A stretch of 64,000 bases of DNA from Streptosporangium pseudovulgare (GTDB lineage: Bacteria; Actinomycetota; Actinomycetes; Streptosporangiales; Streptosporangiaceae): assembly GCF_014648055.1 (NCBI RefSeq), contig NZ_BMQJ01000002.1, positions 774,453-838,452 of the forward strand, in the 5' to 3' direction. Below the pieces are notes generated by a model. That model did no database searches and was not told where the DNA came from. It was given only the letters and a program-made list of their open reading frames with translations. Made by a program: the position numbers and the translations under genes. How positions within the stretch are numbered: position 1 is the stretch's first letter; each line of letters opens with the position of its first letter. Below, in pieces: positions 26,041 through 34,097 of this stretch.

Positions 26041-26901
26041 TCAGCCCGCGGTGGTGCGCATGGTCAGCTCGGCGCCGTCCTCAGACAGGTCCAGGGCGAC
26101 GGCGACCGCGCCGAGTTCGGAGGTGCGCGACAGGTGCGTGCCCCCGCAGGGGATGGAGACCTCCGCCCCGGGCAGGCCGCAGTGCCAGGTCCGGCGGGCG
26201 GTCAGCTCGGGGCCCGGGCTGTCGATCCAGACCGGGGCGTCGGCCGCCACCCACTCCTTGAGCAGGGCGTTCGCCCGCTCGGCGATCTCCGGCAGCTCCG
26301 CGGACAGCCCTTCGGCCGAGAACCCCCTACGGCGCAGCGACTTGCCCAGGCGGTAGACGTCCACGCTGCCGCCCGGCACGATCCGCGAGGAGGTGATGGC
26401 CGTCTGGTCGAAGTCGGGGTGTCCCAGCCCGTCGGCGGGGACCTCCTTGCGCCACCGCCCGGCCAGCGCCGCGTTGAGCGCGAGCGCGGCGAGGTGGCAG
26501 GCGGTGTGCCCGGCCGACAGGGCGCGGCGGGCTTCGGCCTCCACCGCCAGCTCGACCTCGGTGTCCGTCACCGGGGCGTCGGTCACGTGGACGACCAGCC
26601 AGCTCCAGCCGGGCGTGCCGCGGCGCACCGGGATGTCCGGGCCGAGGTGGACGGTCTCCTCGCCTTCCATCACGGCCCCGGTCACGCAGTCGGCGACGGG
26701 CAGGCCGCCGATCGTTCCGGTGTCCGCGGGCTGGTCGGGCCAGGTGTGGTCGAGGGGGTGGAACGGGGTCTCGGCCACGACCGTGCCGTGGCGCCCGCCC
26801 ACCGGGAAGGTCGCCACGACCGCCGAGCGCCCCCTGACCTCGCCCGCCGGATAGCTGACCAACGTCGATCCGCCGATGTTCATCCCCACATCATGCAGCA
26901 T
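26041..26901 (-). CDS. AlaX-like alanyl-tRNA editing domain protein
   Basis: The 286-residue protein resembles the free-standing editing domain related to the second part of alanyl- and threonyl-tRNA synthetases. PFHPLDHTWPDQPADTG corresponds to the family's PxGGGQPxDxG segment; SAGHTACHLAALA gives the HxxxH zinc ligands; IPCGGTHLSRTSELG gives the Cys and His that complete the site. Such proteins hydrolyse tRNA-Ala mischarged with serine or glycine. The glycine run of the first motif is changed to LDHTW, so activity on that substrate is not certain. An in-frame ATG at 26883 is an alternative start; neither candidate has a clear ribosome site. Confidence 0.8.
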   Translation of the reverse strand: MLHDVGMNIGGSTLVSYPAGEVRGRSAVVATFPVGGRHGTVVAETPFHPLDHTWPDQPADTGTIGGLPVADCVTGAVMEGEETVHLGPDIPVRRGTPGWSWLVVHVTDAPVTDTEVELAVEAEARRALSAGHTACHLAALALNAALAGRWRKEVPADGLGHPDFDQTAITSSRIVPGGSVDVYRLGKSLRRRGFSAEGLSAELPEIAERANALLKEWVAADAPVWIDSPGPELTARRTWHCGLPGAEVSIPCGGTHLSRTSELGAVAVALDLSEDGAELTMRTTAG

Positions 26902-26962
26902 GCGGGTACGGTCCGCGTCGCCCCCGTCGGGACGCGGACCGTACCCGCACGCGCGGCGGAGG

Positions 26963-28192
26963 TCAGCGGGGCAGTGCCCGCTCGTCCTCCAGGTAGCGGT
27001 CGCGGCCCGCGTACCAGCCGGCCACCAGCTGCACCAGGACCACCGCGATCAGCAGCAGGTAGCTGGTCGCCCAGCCGCCGGTGGCCTCGTGCATCACGCC
27101 GACCAGCAGCGGCCCGGCGCCCGCGATGAGGTAGCCGACGCTCTGCCCGAAGCCGGACAGCGCGGCGGTGGCCTCGGGGGTGCGGGTGCGCAGCGCGAGC
27201 ATGGTCAGCGCGAGCGGGAAGGACCCCATGCCGATGGCGATGAGCAGCGTGGACAGCCAGGCCAGGGAGGGCGGGGCGAGCCAGAGGCCGAGGAAGCCGA
27301 CCAGGTAGAAGACCACGAAGGCCGCCACCACCGGCCGCTGGTCGGCGAACCTGGTGGCCACCGCGGGTACGGCCATCGAGACCGGGATGCTGATGGCGGT
27401 GAAGACGCCCAGCAGCAGCCCGGCCTGCCCGGTGGTGTAGCCGCCGTCGATGAGGATCTTCGCCAGGAATCCGAACATGATGTAGGCCACCATGCTCTGG
27501 GTGCCGAAGTACGCGGCGACGGCCCAGGCGAGCCTGCTGCGCACCAGGGTTCCGGTGCCGAGGTCCTTGCTGCCCGCGTCCCGCTCCGGCTCACTGCGCA
27601 GAAGCGCAAGCCACGGAATGACGGCGACTGCGGCCAGCGCCGCCCACACACCCAGCGCAACGTGCCAGTTGCCGTCGGCGGCCCGCTCGATCGGCACGGT
27701 CGCGGCGGCGGCGAGCATCGTGCCGACCGCGAGCGCGGTGGTGTAGACGGTTGTCATGGTCCCGGCCCGGCCGGGGAAGTGGCGCTTGATCAGGGTGGGG
27801 ATGAGCACGTTGCCCACCGCGCCGCCCGACAGCGCCAGGGCGCTGCTGACCAGGAAGATCCCCGCCGAGCCCACCACCGCGCGGACCAGCAGGCCCACGC
27901 CGAGCACGACCAGGGCGGCCAGCAGCAGCCGGTGCTCGCCGGTCTTCCTCGCCAGCGTCGGCGTCACCGCGCCGACCGTGGCGAAGATCAGCACCGGGAG
28001 GGTGGTGAGGAGGCCGACCCCGACCCCGGACATGCCGAGGCCGGAGGAGATCTGGTCGAGAACCGGCCCCACGCTGGTGACGGCGGTGCGCAGGTTCAGG
28101 GCGGCGAGGATGATCCCCGCCACGAGCAACCAGGCCAAAGATCCTGACGATCCACCGGTGCGGCTGCGCGTCTCCTGGGTGAGCACGCTCAT
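26963..28192 (-). CDS. MFS transporter of the CynX/NimT family
   Basis: The 409-residue protein has 12 transmembrane helices. AALNLRTAVTSVGPVLDQI in helix 1 is characteristic of the CynX/YycB/NimT group, whose members handle cyanate or confer 2-nitroimidazole resistance. MSVLTQETRSRTG forms a short cytoplasmic lead. It is upstream of the AlaX-like gene (61-base gap) on the same strand. The true substrate is unknown. Confidence 0.87.
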   Translation of the reverse strand: MSVLTQETRSRTGGSSGSLAWLLVAGIILAALNLRTAVTSVGPVLDQISSGLGMSGVGVGLLTTLPVLIFATVGAVTPTLARKTGEHRLLLAALVVLGVGLLVRAVVGSAGIFLVSSALALSGGAVGNVLIPTLIKRHFPGRAGTMTTVYTTALAVGTMLAAAATVPIERAADGNWHVALGVWAALAAVAVIPWLALLRSEPERDAGSKDLGTGTLVRSRLAWAVAAYFGTQSMVAYIMFGFLAKILIDGGYTTGQAGLLLGVFTAISIPVSMAVPAVATRFADQRPVVAAFVVFYLVGFLGLWLAPPSLAWLSTLLIAIGMGSFPLALTMLALRTRTPEATAALSGFGQSVGYLIAGAGPLLVGVMHEATGGWATSYLLLIAVVLVQLVAGWYAGRDRYLEDERALPR

Positions 28193-28305
28193 ACGGGTTC
28201 CAGACCTCCGTCAGTTGACTCGTCGAATCGTAGGATGATTGGCTGACTCAACTGTAACAGGGGTCAAATGGCGATTTGTTCCTGCCCCGGAAAACCCATG
28301 ACAAC

Positions 28306-28351
28306 ATGAAAACCGGGCCACCGCGCCCCTTTACAGGACGTGGCCCGGTTT
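28306..28351 (-). terminator. Terminator downstream of the SRPBCC gene
   Basis: AAACCGGGCCAC (28310-28321) pairs perfectly with GTGGCCCGGTTT (28340-28351). On the minus strand the stem runs into TTTTCATG. It lies 74 bases after the stop at 28425 and upstream of the CynX-type transporter, separating the two units. Confidence 0.75.
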
Positions 28352-28424
28352 CCCGTTCCCCGGCGCGTACGGCGGAGGATCCGCCGTACCGCGCCCCAGG
28401 AGATCGGCCTCCGCGCCGGTCGCG

Positions 28425-29102
28425 TCAGATGACCGGACCGGTGGCGGGCGGCGGCTCCTCGCCGAGCCGACGGCCGGCCGGCGGCACCGGGCCGCTGCCG
28501 GGCGGGGGCAGCGAGGGGCTCGGGGGGAAGTTCTGCCCGCCGACGGTGCCCGGCGGGACCGGCCCGCCGATGCCGCCGCCGACGTCGGTCACCCCGCCGG
28601 CGCCGGTCACGCCGCCGGGGACGCCGCCGACGCCCGCCTCCCTGTCCTGCGGGCCCGGCACGTCACCGCGCCACGCGCCGGTCTCGCCGCCGCGCGCCTC
28701 GATGAACGTCTTGAAACGCTCCAGGTCACCGCGGACGCGCGTGCGGACGATCTGCAGCCAGTCGCCCATCTTCTCGACGAAGCCCTCCGGGTCGTACTCC
28801 ATCTGGAGCGTGACCCGGGCGCTCTCGGGACCCAGGTGGTGGAAGGTCACCACACCGGCCTGGTGGGGGCGGTCCACCGACTTCCAGGCCACCCGCTCGT
28901 CCGGGTGCTGCTCGGTGATCTCGGCCTCGAACTCGCGACGGACCCCGGCGATCTCGACGACCCACGCCGTACGGGTGTCCGTCAGCTGCTTGATCGACTC
29001 GACGCCTTCCATGAACTCGGGAAAGCTCTCGAACTGGGTCCACTGGTTGTATGCCGTACGGATCGGCACGTTCACGTCGATCGACTGTTCGATCGTGCTC
29101 AC
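28425..29102 (-). CDS. SRPBCC (cyclase/dehydrase-like) protein with Gly/Pro-rich tail
   Basis: Residues 1-140 form a START-like domain (MSTIEQSIDVNVPIRTAYNQW, FPEFMEGVESIKQL, VTLQMEYDPEGFVEKMGDWL), as in polyketide cyclase/dehydrase and lipid-transport proteins. The last 80 residues are a low-complexity Gly/Pro/Val tail (GGVPGGVTGAGGVTD and similar) that is probably disordered. No signal peptide or membrane segment is present. GTG at 29102 has GGGAGG upstream. A strong hairpin ends the transcript. The ligand is unknown. Confidence 0.85.
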   Translation of the reverse strand: MSTIEQSIDVNVPIRTAYNQWTQFESFPEFMEGVESIKQLTDTRTAWVVEIAGVRREFEAEITEQHPDERVAWKSVDRPHQAGVVTFHHLGPESARVTLQMEYDPEGFVEKMGDWLQIVRTRVRGDLERFKTFIEARGGETGAWRGDVPGPQDREAGVGGVPGGVTGAGGVTDVGGGIGGPVPPGTVGGQNFPPSPSLPPPGSGPVPPAGRRLGEEPPPATGPVI

Positions 29103-29162
29103 AGTCCTGCCTCCCTTTTCGGTGTACGGGGTGCAGAGCTGCCCGATGCGGTACGGCTCTAA

Positions 29163-29633
29163 CTAACGACGCCTCAAAAGCCAGTAAAGCCCCACGAACG
29201 GCAGAACCAGCGGGATGAACACGTAGCCGCTGCCGTAGCCGGACCAGACCGTGGCGCTCGGGAACGCCGCCGGGTCCGCCATGCTGAGCGTCCCGACCAC
29301 GAGCACCCCGGCCAGCTCCACGCAGCAGGCGGTCAGCGCCAGCCGGCGGTTCCCCCTGGCCAGCGCCACGGTGAGCACCAGGTAGACGGCGGCGGCGAAG
29401 GCCGACAGCGCGTACGCCAGCGGGGCCTCGGAGAACCGCGTCGCGATCTGCACGGCGGCGCGCGCGCCCGCGGCCAGCGTGAACAGCCCGTACGCCGCGA
29501 CCAGGGCGCGCCCCGGCCCGCTGCCGATCGCAGGCTCGCCCCCGCCTCGGCGGCCGCCGTCCCGGTCGTGCCCGCCGCGCCCGGTCACCGGCTCCTCCCC
29601 CTCCGGCGCGCCGCCGGCCGCCGCGCCGCTCAC
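29163..29633 (-). CDS. Small integral membrane protein (4 TM), function unknown
   Basis: The 156-residue protein has a Gly-rich cytoplasmic lead of about 40 residues, then four hydrophobic helices (ALVAAYGLFTLAAGARAAVQI, YALSAFAAAVYLVLTVALA, LTACCVELAGVLVVGTL, YVFIPLVLPFVGLYWLL) and a basic LRRR end. GTG at 29633 overlaps the stop of the upstream membrane-protein gene by four bases, so the two are coupled. I do not recognise the family. Confidence 0.75.
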   Translation of the reverse strand: MSGAAAGGAPEGEEPVTGRGGHDRDGGRRGGGEPAIGSGPGRALVAAYGLFTLAAGARAAVQIATRFSEAPLAYALSAFAAAVYLVLTVALARGNRRLALTACCVELAGVLVVGTLSMADPAAFPSATVWSGYGSGYVFIPLVLPFVGLYWLLRRR

Positions 29634-29992
29634 GCCGCGCCCTGCCAGAGCTGCAGCAGCCGGCCGACCATGACGCAGACGGCGAAGCCGCCCACCGCGA
29701 CCACGACCGCCCCCCAGCGTGAGCGCTCGGCGAGCCCGAGGAACGCCGCCGCGGGCGGGATGATCAGGACTCCGACGAGATAACCGACGAAGGTGGCCGT
29801 CTCCTTGATCCCCTGGCCGCCCGTCAGCTCGGCGATCGCCAGCCCCGCCTGGACGAGCAGGGCGACCTCCAGCACCGCCAGCGCGCCGAGCAGTACGGTC
29901 CCCATCGCGCGGCCGCGGGCGGCGGTGACGGCGCCCGCCACGACGATCAGCAACGACAGCGCGATCAGCGCCGCCGCGAACGGGCCGATCAC
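29630..29992 (-). CDS. Small integral membrane protein (4 TM), coupled partner
   Basis: The 120-residue protein has four hydrophobic helices (PFAAALIALSLLIVVAGAV, VLLGALAVLEVALLVQAGLAI, TATFVGYLVGVLIIPPAAAFL, WGAVVVAVGGFAVCVMVGRLLQ). GTG at 29992 (VIGPF) is the first usable start that avoids the non-coding-looking sequence upstream; its ribosome site is poor, so the start is uncertain. Similar size and topology to the coupled downstream protein suggest a heteromeric membrane pair; the function is unknown. Confidence 0.65.
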   Translation of the reverse strand: MIGPFAAALIALSLLIVVAGAVTAARGRAMGTVLLGALAVLEVALLVQAGLAIAELTGGQGIKETATFVGYLVGVLIIPPAAAFLGLAERSRWGAVVVAVGGFAVCVMVGRLLQLWQGAA

Positions 29993-30253
29993 CGGGACAT
30001 CACAGGGGCTGCGGACATGGGCATCAGCGTACTGCCCGGACGCCCCGCCCCCCGCGCCGCGGCGTCCGGGTCCCGGCTCGCGCGCCCGGGGCACCTCCAC
30101 CCGGTCCGCGGCCGGCGGTCCCCTCCGCGGGTCCCGGCTCGTGCGCCCGGGGCGCCGTCCCGCGGCCTTCCGGGTTCCGGTTCGCGGGCCTTCGCCCGTA
30201 CCGGCCGCAGCGGGCGCGAACCGGCCCGCGCGGCGGGGCCTAAGCTTGGGCGG

Positions 30254-30781
30254 GTGGAGAGAATCCTGGTCAGCGCCTGCCTGATGGGCCGCCGGGTCCG
30301 CTACGACGGCGCCGCCAAGACGAGCGACGACGCGCTGCTGGCCGCCTGGCGGAAGGAGGGGCGGCTCATCCCCTTCTGCCCCGAGGTGTCGGGCGGCCTG
30401 CCCGTTCCGCGGCCCGCCGCCGAGATCGAGGGCGGCGCCGGGGGCGCGGCCGTGCTGGACGGCGCCGCCCGGGTGCTGACCGCCGCCGGAGCCGACGTCA
30501 CCGGGGCGTTCCTGGCGGGCGCGCACGCGGCGCTGGAGGCCGCCCGCGCGTCCGGTGTCAGGCTGGCGATCCTGAAGGAGGCGAGCCCCTCCTGCGGCAG
30601 CCTCGTCGTCCACGACGGCGCCTTCGGCGGCGGGCGCGTGCCCGGCGACGGCGTCACCACCGCGCTGCTGCTGCGGCACGGCATCGCGGTCTTCGGCGAG
30701 GACCGCATCGCCGAGGCCGGTCTGCGGCTGCGCGAACTGGAGCGGGCCGCCGCTCCCGGAGAGCGGCGGGACCCCGTCTGA
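30254..30781 (+). CDS. DUF523 family protein
   Basis: The 175-residue cytoplasmic protein matches DUF523 (YbbK-like): ILVSACLMGRRVRYDG at the start, FCPEVSGGLPVPRPAAEI centrally, and LKEASPSCGS towards the end. The conserved cysteines of SACLMG, FCPE and SPSCGS are all present, which suggests a metal or redox site. GTG at 30254 (VERILVS) is the start because family members begin at this strand. The biochemical role is unknown. It faces away from the membrane-protein pair. Confidence 0.88.
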   Translation: MERILVSACLMGRRVRYDGAAKTSDDALLAAWRKEGRLIPFCPEVSGGLPVPRPAAEIEGGAGGAAVLDGAARVLTAAGADVTGAFLAGAHAALEAARASGVRLAILKEASPSCGSLVVHDGAFGGGRVPGDGVTTALLLRHGIAVFGEDRIAEAGLRLRELERAAAPGERRDPV

Positions 30782-30949
30782 TCGGCCGGTTCCTGAGGCC
30801 GATGCGGCCGCGCGGGCCCGCGCCCTCCCGGAAGAGCCCGGCGACGCCGGTCCCGGGGTGGTCGTATCCGCCGACCCGATGTGCGATCGGGCACCGCCGC
30901 ACGGCGTACGGTGGGGCCGTTCCCGAAACCATCCGCAGGAAGCCGCCCC

Positions 30950-31744
30950 GTGACCGCCTCCCGTGCGACCCCCGACGCCGCCCCCGACGCCACTGCGATC
31001 CAGCCGTCGGCCCCCGCCCCTCCGACGTCTTCCGCCCCGGCGGCGCCCCCCGTCCCGTCCCGGGGCGCGGCCCGCCTCCTGCTGTCACCGTGGGCACGCC
31101 TTGCGCTGCTCGTCCTGCTCCTGGGAGCGGCCGCCGGGGCGGTACTGCTCTGGGAGCCCCAGCGGTCGCTCACCTCCGGCGCGGGCGGCCTCGCGTCCGG
31201 GGTCTGGGCGGGACCGGCCTTCGTGGCCGTCTACGCGCTGGGCACGTTCGCCTTCGTCCCCAAGCCGGCGTTGAGCGCCGCCGCCGGCGCCCTGTTCGGC
31301 ATCGCCTACGGCCTGCCCCTCGCCGTGGCGGGCACCACCGTGGGCGCGGTGACCGCCTTCGCCGCCGCCCGGCTGCTCGGCCGGGACGCCCTGCGGCCGC
31401 TGCTGCGGGGCCGGGTCCTGACCGCGCTCGACCGGCGGCTCACCCGTCACGGGTTCGGCGGCGTGCTGGCGCTGCGCCTGCTGCCGGGGGTGCCGTTCGC
31501 CGCGGTCAACCTCGGCGCCGCCCTCTCCGGGGTGCGGCCGGGGCCGTTCATCGCGGCGACGCTGCTGGGCACGGTGCCGGGGAACGCCGTCTACGTGGTC
31601 GCCGGAGCGTCGGCCTCCGCGCCCGCCTCACCCGTGACGTGGATCGCCGGCGCCGGGTGTGCCGTCCTGCTGGGCGCCGTCCCCCTGTGGCGGGCGGCCG
31701 TACGGCGGCGCGCCGCGCGTTCCTCCCCGGCCGCGTCCTCATGA
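30950..31744 (+). CDS. TVP38/TMEM64 (DedA-superfamily) membrane protein
   Basis: The 264-residue protein has an N-terminal Ala/Pro-rich cytoplasmic part of about 45 residues, then membrane helices with the SNARE-associated/VTT-domain motifs: FAFVPKPALSAAAGALFGIAYGL, the amphipathic AARLLGRDALRPLL, and the conserved GFGGVLALRLLPGVPFAAVNL. Members are thought to be lipid scramblases or transporters. GTG at 30950 is preceded by GGAAG at a suitable distance. The lead lacks conservation clues, so a start further upstream is possible. Confidence 0.85.
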   Translation: MTASRATPDAAPDATAIQPSAPAPPTSSAPAAPPVPSRGAARLLLSPWARLALLVLLLGAAAGAVLLWEPQRSLTSGAGGLASGVWAGPAFVAVYALGTFAFVPKPALSAAAGALFGIAYGLPLAVAGTTVGAVTAFAAARLLGRDALRPLLRGRVLTALDRRLTRHGFGGVLALRLLPGVPFAAVNLGAALSGVRPGPFIAATLLGTVPGNAVYVVAGASASAPASPVTWIAGAGCAVLLGAVPLWRAAVRRRAARSSPAASS

Positions 31745-31791
31745 TCCGGCCGCGTCCTTGTGATCCGGCCGCGCCTTTGTGATCCGGCCGG
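31742..31791. repeat. Short tandem repeat of about 19 bp beside the tRNA terminator
   Basis: TGATCCGGCCGCG followed by TCCTTG, CCTTTG or nothing occurs three times in succession between the TVP38 stop and the tRNA-Ala terminator, the last copy ending as TGATCCGGCCGG. No function is apparent. Confidence 0.8.
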
Positions 31792-31840
31792 AAAAACGAC
31801 GAGATCCCGCCTGATCGTCTTGATCAGGCGGGATCTCGTC
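31792..31840 (-). terminator. Terminator of tRNA-Ala copy 2
   Basis: A perfect 19-bp stem (31798-31816 with 31822-31840), loop of 5 bases, is followed on the minus strand by GTTTTT. It lies 37 bases beyond the tRNA 3' end, the same spacing as at copy 1, and shares the GACGAGATCCCGCC arm sequence. Confidence 0.92.
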
Positions 31841-31876
31841 GGTCACCCCCGGGCCGTTCCGGGAACGGCCCCGCGG

Positions 31877-31949
31877 TGGAGCTATGGGGATTCGAACCCC
31901 AGACCTCCTCCATGCCATGGAGGCGCGCTACCAGCTGCGCCATAGCCCC
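31877..31949 (-). tRNA. tRNA-Ala (anticodon GGC), copy 2
   Basis: A 73-base tRNA identical to the gene at 24280-24352, including the anticodon loop ATGGCAT and a non-encoded CCA. The flanking GGCCCCGCGG adjacent to the 3' end is also shared, pointing to a duplication of the whole transcription unit. Confidence 0.97.
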
Positions 31950-32175
31950 TGGTCACCGCTCCGAGTGTTCTCGTCGCGGCGCTTGGGAAGCATATAGGGA
32001 AGCGGCGCGATCGCCTAATCGGCCGCGGTGCGGCCCGCACCCGGCGCGGCCGGGCGCGAGTCCACGCGGCCTCGAAGCGGTCGTCGCCGATGACGGCGGC
32101 GGGGCCACGAACCCGCGCGACGTCGGGGACGGTCGCCGTCGGCGGGGCCGCGGGTGGCCGCGAGCCCGCGCGACG

Positions 32176-32808
32176 TCAGGACTGCGTCGCCTCGGGGCTG
32201 TCGTCGCTCTGCACCGGCTCGGGAAGGGTGCCGGCGTTGTGCTCCATCAGGCGCCAGCCCTTGCGTCCCTCCTCCAGGACCGACCACGAGCAGTTGCCCA
32301 GGCCGCCCAGGGTCGGCCACAGCTCCTCCGGCAGGCCCATGAGCCGGGCGACGCCGAGACGGATCGCCGCCCCGTGGGAGGCGACCACCAGCAGCCCGTC
32401 CGGCGCCAGCCGGTCCGCCCAGCGGCGGACCGCCGACGACACCCGCTCGGCGACGTGGGTGACGGGCTCACCGCCGGGCGCCTCCCAGTCGGCGAACTCC
32501 CGGGGCCAGCCGGCGGCGATCTCCGCGCGGGTCAGCCCCTCCCACTCGCCGCCGCCCCGCTCGCGGAGGTCCTTGTCCACCGCCACGTCGAGACGGGTGA
32601 GGCGGCCGAGCGCCGCGGCGGTGTCGTACGCCCTCCGCAGGTCGGACGAGACGATCATGGTGGGCCTGAGGGCGGCGAGCAACGACGCGGCGCGGGCCGC
32701 CTGGGCCAGGCCCGTCTCGTCCAGCGGGATGTCGGTGTGCCCCTGGAAGCGCTTCTCGACGTTCCAGAGGGTCTGGCCGTGCCTCAGGCAGACGACACGG
32801 CGGCTCAC
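32176..32808 (-). CDS. Histidine phosphatase (phosphoglycerate-mutase-like)
   Basis: The 210-residue protein has the catalytic LRHGQTLWN motif near the N-terminus and the second histidine in VVASHGAAIRLGV. E..G..EG (RGGGEWEGL) completes the phosphate pocket. It is a cytoplasmic phosphatase rather than a true mutase; in actinobacteria homologues next to rsfS include glucosyl-3-phosphoglycerate phosphatase, which is a possible activity here. The GTG overlaps the rsfS stop as GTGA, giving a coupled pair. Confidence 0.88.
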   Translation of the reverse strand: MSRRVVCLRHGQTLWNVEKRFQGHTDIPLDETGLAQAARAASLLAALRPTMIVSSDLRRAYDTAAALGRLTRLDVAVDKDLRERGGGEWEGLTRAEIAAGWPREFADWEAPGGEPVTHVAERVSSAVRRWADRLAPDGLLVVASHGAAIRLGVARLMGLPEELWPTLGGLGNCSWSVLEEGRKGWRLMEHNAGTLPEPVQSDDSPEATQS

Positions 32809-33212
32809 TCAGATACCGCCCGGCGGGCGCGCTGGGCGGCGGCCTGGGCCACGCTGTCCGGCAGGGAGATGGAGGGGCAGTCCTTCCACAGGCGCTCAAG
32901 GGCGTAGAAGGTGCGGTCCTCCTCGTGCTGGACGTGCACGACGATGTCGATGTAGTCGAGGAGGACCCAGCGGCCCTCGCGCTCGCCCTCCCGGCGGACG
33001 GGCTTGGCGTCGGCCTGGAGCCGCAGCCTCTCCTCGATCTCGTCGACGATGGCGCGGACCTGGCGGTCGTTGGAGGCGGAGCAGAGCAGGAAGGCGTCAG
33101 TGATGACGAGCTGGTCGCTCACGTCGTAGGCGAGAATGTCGTCGGCCAGCTTGTCGGCGGCGGCCTCTGCGGCGATTCTGACGAGCTGGACGGATCTGTC
33201 GGTTGCGGTCAC
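32805..33212 (-). CDS. rsfS: Ribosomal silencing factor RsfS
   Basis: The 135-residue protein has the RsfS/Iojap core: AADKLADDILAYDVSDQLVITDAFLLCSA (in part), NDRQVRAIVDEIEERL, GRWVLLDYIDIVVHV and YALERLWKDC. It binds ribosomal protein L14 and blocks subunit joining under starvation. The GTG at 33212 (VTATDRSVQLV) is chosen because an AGGAGGA site lies inside the longer frame just upstream, about 13 bases before this start, and because relatives begin here. The gene lies downstream of nadD, the usual actinobacterial neighbour. Confidence 0.93.
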   Translation of the reverse strand: MTATDRSVQLVRIAAEAAADKLADDILAYDVSDQLVITDAFLLCSASNDRQVRAIVDEIEERLRLQADAKPVRREGEREGRWVLLDYIDIVVHVQHEEDRTFYALERLWKDCPSISLPDSVAQAAAQRARRAVSE

Positions 33213-33403
33213 GGTGTCGGTTAGTCCTCCTGTAGTCGGCGCTGTCACCTACCAGGGTGCCCCATCGGGAGCCCCCGAAGAACTGCCGCGATCACAGCGC
33301 CTGTCATGTTGCCACCCCATTACAACGCCCGGCGGGCACCGCCCGATTCCGTTCCGGTCACGAAGTCCCCGCGCGGGCCGACGCCGTACGGCCCGCGGCC
33401 GGG

Positions 33404-34024
33404 TCAGGCCTCGGGGTCGCGGTACAGGCCGCGCTTGTTGATGTACTGCACGATGCCGTCGGGCACGAGATACCAGATGGGCTCGCCCGCGGCCACCCGG
33501 TCGCGGCACTCCGACGACGAGATGGCCAGCGCCGGGATCTCCACCAGGCTGACCCGGCCCTCGGGGAGGCCGGGGTCGCGCAGCACGTGGCCGGGCCGGG
33601 TGGCGCCCACGAAGTGGGCGATGGTGAACAGCTCGTCGACGTCGCGCCAGCTCAGGATCTGCGCCAGCGCGTCGGCGCCGGTGATGAAGAACAGCTCGGT
33701 GTCCGGGCCCCGCTCGGTGGAGATCTCCCGCAGCGTGTCGATGGTGAAGGTCGGCCCCGGCCGGTCGATGTCCACCCGGCTCACCGAGAAGCGCGGGTTG
33801 GAGGCCGTCGCGATGACCGTCATCAGGTAGCGGTCCTCCGGCGCGGAGACCGTCTTGTCGGCCTTCTGCCAGGGGCGCCCGGTGGGCACGAAGACCACCT
33901 CGTCGAGGTCGAAGTGGTGGGCGACCTCACTGGCGGCCACCAGGTGACCGTGGTGGATGGGATCGAAGGTGCCGCCCATGACGCCCAGGCGCCGCTTTCC
34001 CCCGCGGCCAGACGCGTTCATCAT
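33404..34024 (-). CDS. nadD: Nicotinate-nucleotide adenylyltransferase
   Basis: The 206-residue enzyme joins nicotinate mononucleotide and ATP to deamido-NAD. It has the nucleotidyltransferase motif [18 protein letters not shown] near residue 15 and the second motif [13 protein letters not shown] near the C-terminus. Two ATG codons in tandem (34024, 34021) are possible starts. It is followed by a 191-base gap before rsfS, in which many actinomycetes carry a LytR-CpsA-Psr gene; none is visible here. Confidence 0.95.
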   Translation of the reverse strand: MMNASGRGGKRRLGVMGGTFDPIHHGHLVAASEVAHHFDLDEVVFVPTGRPWQKADKTVSAPEDRYLMTVIATASNPRFSVSRVDIDRPGPTFTIDTLREISTERGPDTELFFITGADALAQILSWRDVDELFTIAHFVGATRPGHVLRDPGLPEGRVSLVEIPALAISSSECRDRVAAGEPIWYLVPDGIVQYINKRGLYRDPEA

Positions 34025-34097
34025 GGAAGGACCCTAGCGCGCGGCCCGCGACCGGCTTTCCCCCGGTCCCGCGCACACCAGGCGGGTCCGACGTAGC

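Noticed and set aside
24196..31840. CRISPR or transposon-like repeats at the two tRNA-Ala loci
   Set aside because: The repeated sequences are tRNA genes with their terminators; there are no spacers, terminal repeats or transposase.
33249..33509. Small minus-strand frame between rsfS and nadD
   Set aside because: It is Arg/Pro-rich, overlaps the nadD 3' end and has no ribosome site or family features.
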